Below, in pieces: positions 1-11,900 of a stretch of 64,000 nt of DNA. Where the stretch lies: positions 66,119,416 through 66,183,415 of the forward strand of contig CM026387.1 of NCBI GenBank assembly GCA_014843695.1. The letters are read 5' to 3'. The notes beneath the pieces are model-generated. The model made no database searches and was not told where the DNA came from. It saw nothing but the letters and a program-made list of their open reading frames with translations. The stretch comes from Archivesica marissinica (lineage: Eukaryota; Mollusca; Bivalvia; Venerida; Vesicomyidae). Every line of letters begins with the position of its first letter. Position 1 is the stretch's first letter. A program made the position numbers and the translations under genes.

Positions 1-684
1 AAAGAAAAAACTTATAGGAAGGAGTTTATAGTGAATAAACATCCACATATATTGCGCAATAATTAGATCATGGTCGTGGCCATTTTAAGAGTAACTCGCT
101 CAGATTATTTAATCGTTTTTGCAAAGTGCGTCTGTGTGTGTAACGTCACAACCGCTATTGGCCAGTTTTTATCGGAATATATTTTCCGACACTTAATAGT
201 TAAAATCGTGGCATGGAAATGAACTTCAATTAACGGTTGTAGTGTATAACTAATACAGTCTATAACGTACATGTATAGTCACATTCAAGGTGCATATAAT
301 TATAAGATGTTTATATTAACTGTTGACTAGTTGATTCTCTTTGTAGGCCATTATTTGGATATATGCGACTCTCAAAACAGCAGGATTCAAAGTTGCAACA
401 TTCTTGTGTTCTATTATGCTGTATGCGTCCTGAAGGTTGCCGACTGTTAAATTACTCCCTTGACAACCTCTGTATTTATCTAATCTGGGAATAATGAGGC
501 AGTTTATACAACTACAAACGTCTTTAACGCACGTCTACAGGCATTCGTCTTCTGAAATGCTGCGGTTGACTTCAAGTGTATTTGAAATTCGTTTTTCCCT
601 ATATTCTGGTTCAAAATTGTATTGCAACAGAATACCATTTGCTATTATTTTATAAATGTTTTGTTTTTCATTTGTCGATTAAGT
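1..684. other. AT-rich non-coding stretch, presumably intronic
   Basis: No SINE, MITE or array was recognised here. An acceptor-like site near 346 is followed by an open stretch of about 50 codons, but it has no ankyrin character and its end does not supply the phase needed by the first confirmed exon at 5841. It is probably the intron upstream of that exon. Confidence 0.4.
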
Positions 685-3600
685 TTGGTGGTTACCTGGT
701 CTGATTGGTGGTTACCTGTCTGATTGGTGGTTACCTGGTCTGATTGGTGGTTACCTGTCTGTCTGATTGGTGGTTACCTGTCTGTCTGATTGGTGGTTAC
801 CTGTCTGTCTGATTGGTGGTTACCTGTCTGTCTGATTGGTGGTTACCTGGTCTGATTGGTGGTTACCTGTCTGTCTGATTGGTGGTTACCTGTCTGTCTG
901 ATTGGTGGTTACCTGTCTGTCTGATTGGTGGTTACCTGTCTGTCTGATTGGTGGTTACCTGTCTGTCTGATTGGTGGTTACCTGTCTGTCTGATTGGTGG
1001 TTACCTGTCTGTCTGATTGGTGGTTACCTGTCTGTCTGATTGGTGGTTACCTGTCTGTCTGATTGGTGGTTACCTGTCTGTCTGATTGGTGGTTACCTGT
1101 CTGTCTGATTGGTGGTTACCTGTCTGTCTGATTGGTGGTTACCTGTCTGTCTGATTGGTGGTTACCTGTCTGTCTGATTGGTGGTTACCTGTCTGTCTGA
1201 TTGGTGGTTACCTGTCTGTCTGATTGGTGGTTGTCTGTCTGATTGGTGGTTACCTGTCCGTCTGATTGGTGGTTACCTGTCCGTCTGATTGGTGGTTACC
1301 TGTCCGTCTGATTGGTGGTTACCTGTCCATCTGATTGGTGGTTACCTGTCTGTCTGATTGGTGGTTACCTGTCTGTCTGATTGGTTGTTACCTGTCTGTC
1401 TGATTGGTGGTTACCTGTCTGTCTGATTGGTGGTTACCTGTCTGTCTGATTGGTGGTTACCTGTCTGTCTGATTGGTGGTTACCCGTCTGTCTGATTGGT
1501 GGTTACCCGTCTGTCTGATTGGTGGTTACCTGTCTGTCTGATTGGTGGTTACCTGTCTGTCTGATTGGTGGTTACCTGTCTGTCTGATTGGTGGTTACCT
1601 GTCTGTCTGATTGGTGGTTACCTGTCTGTCTGATTGGTGGTTACCTGTCTGTCTGATTGGTGGTTACCTGTCTGTCTGATTGGTGGTTACCTGTCTGTCT
1701 GATTGGTGGTTACCTGTCTGTCTGATTGGTGGTTACCTGTCTGTCTGATTGGTGGTTACCTGTCTGTCTGATTGGTGGTTACCTGTCTGTCTGATTGGTG
1801 GTTACCTGTGTCTGATTGGTGGTTACCTGACTGTCTGATTGGTGGTTACCTGTCTGTCTGATTGTTGGTTACATGTCTGATTGGTGGTTACCTGTCTGTC
1901 TGATTGGTGGTTACCTGTCTGTCTGATTGGTGGTTACCTGTCTGTCTGATTGGTGGTTACCTGTCTGTCTGATTGGTGGTTACCTGTCTGTCTGATTGGT
2001 GGTTACCTGTCTGTCTGATTGGTGGTTACCTGTCTGTCTGATTGGTGGTTACCTGTCTGTCTGATTGGTGGTTACCTGTCTGTCTGATTGGTGGTTACCT
2101 GTCTGTCTGATTGGTGGTTACCTGTCTGTCTGATTGGTGGTTACCTGTCTGTCTGATTGGTGGTTACCTGGTCTGATTGGTGGTTACCTGTCTGTCTGAT
2201 TGGTGGTTACCTGTCTGTCTGATTGGTGGTTACCTGTCTGTCTGATTGGTGGTTACCTGTCTGTCTGATTGGTGGTTACCTGTCTGTCTGATTGGTGGTT
2301 ACCTGTCTGTCTGATTGGTGGTTACCTGTCTGTCTGATTGGTGGTTACCTGTCTGTCTGATTGGTGGTTGTCTGTCTGATTGGTGGTTACCTGTCCGTCT
2401 GATTGGTGGTTACCTGTCCGTCTGATTGGTGGTTACCTGTCCGTCTGATTGGTGGTTACCTGTCCGTCTGATTGGTGGTTACCTGTCTGTCTGATTGGTG
2501 GTTACCTGTCTGTCTGATTGGTGGTTACCTGTCTGTCTGATTGGTGGTTACCTGTCTGTCTGATTGGTGGTTACCTGTCTGTCTGATTGGTGGTTACCTG
2601 TCTGTCTGATTGGTGGTTACCTGTCTGTCTGATTGGTGGTTACCTGTCTGTCTGATTGGTGGTTACCTGTCTGTCTGATTGGTGGTTACCTGTCTGTCTG
2701 ATTGGTGGTTACCTGTCTGTCTGATTGGTGGTTACCTGTCTGTCTGATTGGTGGTTACCTGTCTGTCTGATTGGTGGTTACCTGTCTGTCTGATTGGTGG
2801 TTACCTGTCTGTCTGATTGGTGGTTACCTGTCTGTCTGATTGGTGGTTACCTGTCTGTCTGATTGGTGGTTACCTGTCTGTCTGATTGGTGGTTACCTGT
2901 CTGTCTGATTGGTGGTTACCTGTCTGTCTGATTGGTGGTTACCTGTGTCTGATTGGTGGTTACCTGTCTGTCTGATTGGTGGTTACCTGTCTGTCTGATT
3001 GGTGGTTACCTGTCTGATTGGTGGTTACCTGTCTGTCTGATTGGTGGTTACCTGTCTGTCTGATTGGTGGTTACCTGTCTGTCTGATTGGTGGTTACCTG
3101 TCTGTCTGATTGGTGGTTACCTGTCTGTCTGATTGGTGGTTACCTGTCTGTCTGATTGTGGTTACCTGTCTGTCTGATTGGTGGTTACCTGTCTGTCTGA
3201 TTGGTGGTTACCTGTCTGTCTGATTGGTGGTTACCTGTCTGTCTGATTGGTGGTTACCTGTCTGTCTGATTGGTGGTTACCTGTCTGTCTGATTGGTGGT
3301 TACCTGTCTGTCTGATTGGTGGTTACCTGTCTGTCTGATTGGTGGTTACCTGTCTGTCTGATTGGTGGTTACCTGTCTGTCTGATTGGTGGTTACCTGTC
3401 TGTCTGATTGGTGGTTACCTGTCTGTCTGATTGGTGATTACCTGTCTGTATGATTTGTGGTTACCTGTCTGTCTGATTGGTGATTACCTGTCTGTATGAT
3501 TTGTGGTTACCTGTCTGTATGATTTGTGGTTACCTGTCTGTCTGATTGGTGGTTACCTGACTGTCTGATTGGTGGTTACCTGTCTGTCTGATTGTTGGTT

Positions 3601-5318
3601 ACATGTCTGATTGGTGGTTACCTGTCTGTCTGATTGGTGGTTACCTGTCTGATTGGTGGTTACTTGTCTGTCTGATTGGTGGTTACCTGTCTGTCTGATT
3701 GGTGGTTACCTGTCTGTCTGATTGGTGGTTACCTGTCTGTCTGATTGGTGGTTACCTGTCTGTCTGATTGGTGGTTACCTGTCTGTCTGATTGGTGATTA
3801 CCTGTCTGTATGATTTGTGGTTACCTGTCTGTCTGATTGGTGATTACCTGTCTGTATGATTTGTGGTTACCTGTCTGTCTGATTGGTGGTTACCTGTCTG
3901 TCTGATTGGTGGTTACCTGACTGTCTGATTGGTGGTTACCTGTCTGTCTGATTGTTGGTTACATGTCTGATTGGTGGTTACCTGTCTGTCTGATTGGTGG
4001 TTACCTGTCTGATTGGTGGTTACTTGTCTGTCTGATTGGTGGTTACCTGTCTGTCTGATTGGTGGTTACCTGTCTGTCTGATTGGTGGTTACCTGTCTGT
4101 CTGATTGGTGGTTACCTGTCTGTCTGATTGGTGGTTACCTGTCTGTCTGATTGGTGGTTACCTGTCTGTCTGATTTGTGGTTACCTGTCTGTCTGATTGG
4201 TGATTACCTGTCTGTATGATTTGTGGTTACCTGTCTGTCTGATTGGTGATTACCTGTCTGTATGATTTGTGGTTACCTGTCTGTATGATTTGTGGTTACC
4301 TGTCTGTCTGATTGGTGGTTACCTGACTGTCTGATTGGTGGTTACCTGTCTGTCTGATTGTTGGTTACATGTCTGATTGGTGGTTACCTGTCTGTCTGAT
4401 TGGTGGTTACCTGTCTGATTGGTGGTTACTTGTCTGTCTGATTGGTGGTTACCTGTCTGTCTGATTGGTGGTTACCTGTCTGTCTGATTGGTGGTTACCT
4501 GTCTGTCTGATTGGTGGTTACCTGTCTGTCTGATTGGTGGTTACCTGTCTGTCTGATTTGTGGTTACCTGTCTGTCTGATTGGTGATTACCTGTCTGTAT
4601 GATTTGTGGTTACCTGTCTGTCTGATTGGTGATTACCTGTCTGTATGATTTGTGGTTACCTGTCTGTATGATTTGTGGTTACCTGTCTGTCTGATTGGTG
4701 GTTACCTGACTGTCTGATTGGTGGTTACCTGTCTGTCTGATTGTTGGTTACATGTCTGATTGGTGGTTACCTGTCTGTCTGATTGGTGGTTACCTGTCTG
4801 TCTGATTGGTGGTTACCTGTCTGTCTGATTGGTGGTTACCTGTCTGTCTGATTGGTGGTTACCTGTCTGTCTGATTGGTGGTTACCTGTCTGTCTGATTG
4901 GTGGTTACCTGTCTGTCTGATTGGTGGTTACCTGTCTGTCTGATTGGTGGTTACCTGTCTGTCTGATTGGTGGTTACCTGTCTGTCTGATTGGTGGTTAC
5001 CTGTCTGTCTGATTGGTGGTTACCTGTCTGTCTGATTGGTGGTTACCTGTCTGTCTGATTGGTGGTTACCTGTCTGTCTGATTGGTGGTTACCTGTCTGT
5101 CTGATAGGTGGTTACCTGTCTGTCTGATTGGTGGTTACCTGTCTGTCTGATTGGTGATTACCTGTCTGTATGATTTGTGGTTACCTGTCTGTCTGATTGG
5201 TGGTTACCTGTCTGTCTGATTTGTGGTTACCTGTCTGTCTGATTGGTGGTTACCTGTCTGATTTGTGGTTACCTGTCTGATTGGTGGTTACCTGACTATA
5301 GCTAATTGGTGGTTACCT
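685..5318. repeat. 4.6-kb minisatellite, 23-bp unit (about 200 copies)
   Basis: The unit is GATTGGTGGTTACCTGTCTG plus TCT, with 19-bp variants that lack one CTGT. Variants are not random. A block with a short TTGTCTG unit followed by four CCGTC units occurs near 1230 and again near 2365. A block holding TGATTACC, GATTTGTGG, CTGACTG and ATTGTTGGTTACATG variants recurs near 3590, 3950, 4360 and 4740. The array therefore grew by copying multi-unit segments. It lies in an intron of the ankyrin gene. Confidence 0.97.
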
Positions 5319-5322
5319 TAGC

Positions 5323-5468
5323 TTCCAGTCTGTCGATTTTTCACCAATTTATTTCTGGCAAAAAGATATTATCAGAAACTCCATACGGCCCAATTAATGA
5401 TCTCGGTATTAAAATATATTTATTTGATTGACCAGGCAAAATATATCAACGCCTGTTCCCAGGCTATG
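5323..5468. mobile_element. Internally deleted copy of the 8757-9469 DNA transposon
   Basis: The left part matches the left end of the element at 8757 (CCAGTCTGTCGATTTTTCAC). The right part matches its right end (ATCAGAAACT, ATACGGCC, then CCTGTTCCCAGGCTA). The roughly 550 bp between these ends in the longer copy are missing. This pattern is typical of non-autonomous cut-and-paste elements. Confidence 0.6.
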
Positions 5469-5840
5469 CTTATCTGTCTGCAGCAAGGTTGTTATATAGA
5501 GACAGATAGATAACCAGTAACTATTTTGTTTATTTAGAGTGCTAGTAATCAGTGGCATAGCTTAGTGTCCCGAGTCAACGAGTGGAAGTTTCTCAATGCA
5601 TCAAATTGTCATTACTGTGAACATTTGATGCTAATAACTAGTAACAATACAACATGCCTTAAGTTGCTTCATTAGATAGATGATTGTGTTTTGTGCAGAC
5701 AATTTCTTGCGTCAGGCTTCAATAGGGTGGAAGTAGCAGCCACGATCCAGACATATCAATTATAGATACTAATCATGTTTGCAAGAATGTTTGCTATGAC
5801 ACATTCGGTGTTCACTTGTCATTAGTTTGTACTGTTTTAG

Positions 5841-5938
5841 GACACGATGACATATCAGACTTGCTTATAGAACACAGTGCCGACATTAATGCACAGATGA
5901 AGAATGGTACGACAGCATTGATGATTGCCTGCTACGCT
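5841..5938 (+). CDS. Ankyrin gene, first exon in window
   Basis: The acceptor is CTGTTTTAG and the donor is GCT|GTAAGT. The 98-nt exon starts with two bases completing a codon and ends in phase 0. It encodes HDDISDLLIEHSADINAQMK followed by NGTTALMIACYA: the second half of one ankyrin repeat (DLLIEHSADIN) and the start of the next (GTTALMIA). The preceding exon should end in phase 1 and was not found in the window. Confidence 0.88.
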
Positions 5939-8900
5939 GTAAGTAATCTTGCACTTAGAGTCGATGTGATTTGTACGATGTTTTAGGTTTGGGTGGTAAA
6001 ACCAATCGGCTTCGTTTTTCCCCATGTAATGGAGTATTTTCGTACATCGCATAACGAAGTCCGCCTCCGTGGTCGAGTGGTTAAGGTCGCTGACTTGTAT
6101 ACCATTGTAACCTATCATCACTGATGGTCACGGTTTCGAGCCCCACTCAAGCCGTGTCTCATTTATATGAAAAAGTTGACAGTTTCTTACGGAGGTGCAC
6201 CCAAGTACTTGTTAACAGCTGGAGCCTGCCCAGGAACAGTGTTATTAGGTAAACTGCCCACCGGCGATATAGCCCAAAATAGTGCTGATGCAGGCGTTAA
6301 ACCCGAAATATAACAAAACATCGCATAACATAACGAGCACTGGAGATCTTGTTGTGCTGATTGGTTATATAATTGTGTCATTTGTTCTTGTGTTTGGCCT
6401 TGCAACTTTGATGGCTTTTATGCTGACTCAGAATGGGGAGGTGGATACAGACTGACCCGACCAGGCGCAATGTCGCTTGTATCGCTTAGGTCCTCTTCGG
6501 GTTCCTCATTAGGTTCCTTTGTATGGTTGTGTGAAGCAGTACACAAGACCTTGGTTTGAAGTCTTATCTGAAAAAATGGTGGCAAATACTAGTCACACAT
6601 TTGGTGTGTACATGTATGATAAACATTTGCTGTGTACATTTATGATAAAACATTTGGTGTGTGTAATGTTTTGTTTTATGGTAAAATTTCTGCTCAAACT
6701 TATTGTCACAATTTCTAAAACAAATTTCCTATCATACAATTATATTTGTTATAAAACCTGTATTACGCAATGTTTTGCAGTAAAGAAATCCTTCAATTTT
6801 AACATTTTTAATGTACTTGAACAATGTTGAAAAACATGTAATCATATTTTGACTAGGTTAGTCTTTTTTAATTTGGCTTTCTTCGTAGCTCCGTTTCTCC
6901 GTAACATATCATTATATCACTAAAATCAATGCACTTAGTTTAAACATTATTTATTTCAGTATTTGTACATGTAATCAAGAAATGAACATTTTACATATAA
7001 TTTAACAGCAGTAGACTGAAAGGGATTGGAACGAAAGAAAACTTATATAGTTCTTCTCCCTATCAATCAATGAGAGACATCGGTCAGTTACTGCCCCTGA
7101 ATACTCCCTAACAGTTGATAGGTCCTATTAAGTGTTTTCCTCTGTTTTTATCATTGTTTCCTTTGCACAACATGCTAACAATTTTATCACTTGGATCACT
7201 GTTAGCATGTTTTATTAATATTGCTGGTATAAAAAACGGGACACTTGCAATGCTGTTTTTGGTTTTTCGACATCATATTTAAACTGTACGTTTTCTATAA
7301 TTTTAGGCCGAGATATGTACAGTTAACTTGCTTTTAGAGCTTGGAGCCAAAGTGAACATTGTATCCAAGGACAAGAAAAGTGCCCTCATTGTTGTAAGTG
7401 TTGTGCGTACTGTACATTTAAATTACGCAATCCGATATATTTTGGATTTGGCATTTAATATGTGTGCTTTCAATGATGCTTGTGAGATTTAATTATGTTT
7501 TTAAAATCAAGAAGACCATAAAATGTACTCCTGTGAATGTTTAGCTTTGTGCTTCACCTTTTTCAGTTATTCAGAGGCAGCAAAGCCGTACAATTTTTTA
7601 GGTCCGGCAAGTGTATTTTTAAAATAGAGTTGTCCATGGACAAGTAAATTTTCCTGGTTTAATTTTAGGACCAAAATGTTTTTATATTGAAATAGAATAT
7701 TTTACCTTCTGTCAATGTATGTTATGTACAAGTTGTTTAAGCTTGTTTTGCAATCGTAAAATGAATAAAGTTAAAACTAACTGAATCATGTAATCACACC
7801 TCTGGACTGCACACAATAAACAACATTGCATATTGCTCAATGCTAATTGGTCTCAGGTGTGGTCTCAGGTGTGGTCCCATGTGGACAGACAGATTAAATT
7901 TGTATATGTAATTACTGGTATCCAGTCAAAATTGACAGGTCACATTTTATTAATCATTATTATTTACAAATATTATGCTGTATCCATTATGCAGGATGTT
8001 TGCACCCTGTATTTGTCAGAAATTTCGACATCCATTAGCTTTTTGAACCAAATTAAATGAATGGTGTCTGTCCGACTGTAGTAGTAGATGGATAGGTAAA
8101 TATTTAACTGAATTACTGCTACATTTATTACCATTGATGTTGCATGATTTAGTGTGCATACCACATACTATGTATGACATTTGGATTCATTTACTTTGGA
8201 TGGGGGGCATAAACTCAAAGATTCCAAAATGTTATAAATGTGATAAAATATTGTTAGTAGGAGATATATCTTGAGACAATTATGGTAGTGTTTCCCCTAG
8301 ACTGAAAAACGGGCAGGTAGTAGGTAGAAAAAAGGGCATTTTTATTATTGCCTGTCCTCAAAAGGGGCAGAATTGACGAGGTCGCATTTATGTTATTATG
8401 AGTACGAAACATTTTGATGACGAATCAATTTTGCACATTGCGTATTACCATTGGTGCACTGGTATTCGGCCGTCTAAGGCTTTTCGGTGATTGTTGGGGA
8501 TTTCAGGCAATATTGCAATACTTATCATCAAGTTTTATTGAGAATTTAGGCACACGAGGGCAGGCATTTTCAGAATTTCAGGCACAAGTGCTGCTCCAAA
8601 ACGGGGCAGGGCGGGCCGCCCTCCTATTCCTGCTTAGGGGAAACACTAATTATGGGTTGTGCAAAATGTAAATTGTAATCTGCTACGTCTGCTTCAAAAA
8701 TGCAGCTCTATAACTTGAACACAAAATGATAGGTTTAAAGGAAAATATGTGTAGATGTAGCCTGGGTGCCAGTCTGTCGATTTTTCACTTTTTGACTTCT
8801 TGCAAAATGACAGCCAGGGGAAACTTGATTTCCGATCGTACCGCCATCTACTTACACCCTCATAAATGAGGAAGAATTTGAAGAATTGATTTTATTTGAA

Positions 8901-11900
8901 GAACGACAACTCTTCTCTACAAGATAATATTGCTAAATATAGAAACGGAATTCTATCGGAAATCGCTGAACAGGCACGATTATTTCCGAATATATACGAA
9001 TACTCCTGTAGACTCATTTACATTGCAAGCATATAATTTCCTGTTTCTGTGTTATATTGACGAGATGGCGGATTTTAAATATTACGTTTAGATGGTAATG
9101 GGTCGATTCGGCGTAATTGAACTAAGGAAGACTTAAATATTGAGTAAATATGTCAAATCAGACGCACATTGTACTTTTTAAAACTATTTATCGTTTCGTT
9201 GACCCGTAAACAATGGCGGCCATTTATGAAGTTTTATCAACATTGCAGTAGCTCGCTTTCGATTCAAGTACATCATTAATTAATTCACGTGCTAATAGGC
9301 CTATTAATAGGATTAATGTGAGTCAATAATTACACGGACAATCCCCCAAGTTTCCCCCGGTGTTGATATGATCAGAAACTCAATACGGCCGAATTAATAG
9401 TCTCGGTGTTAAAATATATTTATTTGACTGACCAGGCAAAATATATCGATACCTGTTCCCAAGCTAGTGTAGAGGAAATACACACTTCCACCTCACTTCT
9501 CCCTACATTGAATGGAGGGTACATTTTGGAACTAGATTACTCCCTAGCTTGTGGTTTGTACATTGGTATGGCCATTTGTCATAGCGTAAAATGACAGTCA
9601 CAAAGTAATGAAAGTATCTTTAATAATTTATTGATATTATAAAGTAACCAAACATTAAATATTAGTATCTTATTTAATAACAGCTATGCATAGTAGACAT
9701 ATATAATATACATAAATTACGGACAAATAACAAATTATCTGGGCAAGTTTAACTAAACTCTTTTGATATTTCATCACCCATGGTTATATATTCATTTAAT
9801 TTCATGGCTCATTCTGAGATTCTATGGCTATTAGTTTATACAAATTTAGTTTAGCTCGATTGCGAAACAAGTTCTTTCAACTTATATTAATCACTCTCGA
9901 GACCTCATTCCTGATGGAATCCATCGCCATGAAGGAGAGAGAAGAGACAATGTGGAATTTAAATGCAGGGCACAATCGTAACGGCTCCAGCGGGGCTCAA
10001 ACTATGGCTATTCAGTACAAGTATGCTCTTTTGTAATTTACATGCCGTTCTTTGAGGTTTTTTTTGTGGCATAATCAGTAATTATGTTTAATTATAACAT
10101 TAATGTGACATTCTGGTGCTTGCTATTTTCTAATGTTAACCCTGGACCTGCCAATCATGGCAATCATGCAAACAGCTTAGTGCCAGATCAGATGGCACAG
10201 AACCTGTCGACTGATCTGGCTTTATGCTGTTTGTTATTCAGATAGTGGAGCTATAGCACTTGTCTGAATAGCAAACAACTTAGATCCTGATCAGCAGCTG
10301 ATCTGGATCTATGTTGTTTGCACATTCCGTCCAATTTATGCGGCAGGTTATGGGTTAACACTGGGACTTGGGAGATGACCATTAACAATGTTCTTTACTG
10401 TCGAAAACATTTAAGCTGTTCTTTGTATCAATTGTTTTTATTTTCGCCAAACTGTAAACGTGAATAATGTCTGTTATTGTTCGACATTATTGTTTGTAGG
10501 CGGGTAAAAGAGGTCACAATCAGATTGTATCTTTGTTGTTTGTAGGCGGGTAAAAGAGGTCACAATCAGATTGTATCTTTGTTGTTTGTAGGCGGGTAAA
10601 AGAGGTCACAATCAGATTGTATCTTTGTTGTTTGTAGGCGGGTAAAAGAGGTCACAATCAGATTGTATCTTTGTTGTTTGTAGGCGGGTAAAAGAGGTCA
10701 CAATCAGATTGTATCTTTGTTGTTGGAATGCGGAGCCAACTTCAATACAATATCTGAGTCTGGTCACACAGCCCTGGACTACGTGAAGTTGCTGCAGCAC
10801 AGGGAGACCGAGGTTATACTCACCAGTCATATCAGCAGGTAACGAAGCTGTTAATATTGTATGTTTGTAGTTATTTGTTGGGGTAGTATATCTAGTGGTG
10901 TAGTGCTTACACAGGCCTGTAGCCACACTGATGTTAAAATGTCTAAAGCAAACAAAAATAAATGAAAAATTAAATAAATAAAATGCATAAAATATCCATT
11001 TGCTGTATAAAATGTTGACTGCTAGAGAGCTGTGTGTTTATATGATCGGGTGATGTCAGCTATTACCCTGAATAGAACAGCTACTGTACCTTGTGTGTTT
11101 ATATGATCGGGTGATGTCAGCTATTACCCTGAATAGAACAGCTACTGTACCTTGTGTGTTTATATGATCGGGTGATGTCAGCTATTACCCTGAATAGAAC
11201 AGCTACTGTACCTTGTGTGTTTATATGATCGGGTGATGTCAGCTATTACCCTGAATAGAACAGCTACTGTACCTTGTGTGTTTATATGATCGGGTGATGT
11301 CAGCTATTACCCTGAATAGCTACTGTACCATGTGTGTTTATATGATCGGGTGATGTCAGCTATTACCCTGAATAGAACAGCTACTGTACCTTGTGTGTTT
11401 ATATGATCGGGTGATGTCAGCTATTACCCTGAATAGCTACTGTACCTTGTGTGTTTATATGATCGGGTGATGTCAGCTATTACCCTGAATAGAACAGCTA
11501 CTGTACCTTGTGTGTTTATATGATCGGGTGATGTCAGCTATTACCCTGAATAGCTACTGTACCTTGTGTGTTTATATGATCGGGTGATGTCAGCTATTAC
11601 CCTGAATAGAACAGCTACTGTACCTTGTGTGTTTATATGATCGGGTGATGTCAGCTATTACCCTGAATAGAACAGCTACTGTACCTTGTGTGTTTATATG
11701 ATCGGGTGATGTCAGCTATTACCCTGAATAGCTACTGTACCATGTGTGTTTATATGATCGGGTGATGTCAGCTATTACCCTGAATAGAACAGCTACTGTA
11801 CCTTGTGTGTTTATATGATCGAGTGATGTCAGCTATTACCCTGAATAGAACAGCTACTGTACCTTGTGTGTTTATATGATCGGGTGATGTCAGCTATTAC

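Noticed and set aside
346..490. Possible exon after CTCTTTGTAG, ~50 open codons
   Set aside because: It has no ankyrin pattern, no clear donor, and does not supply the phase needed at 5841.
685..5318. CRISPR-like regular spacing
   Set aside because: Units are contiguous with no unique spacers, and the context is eukaryotic.
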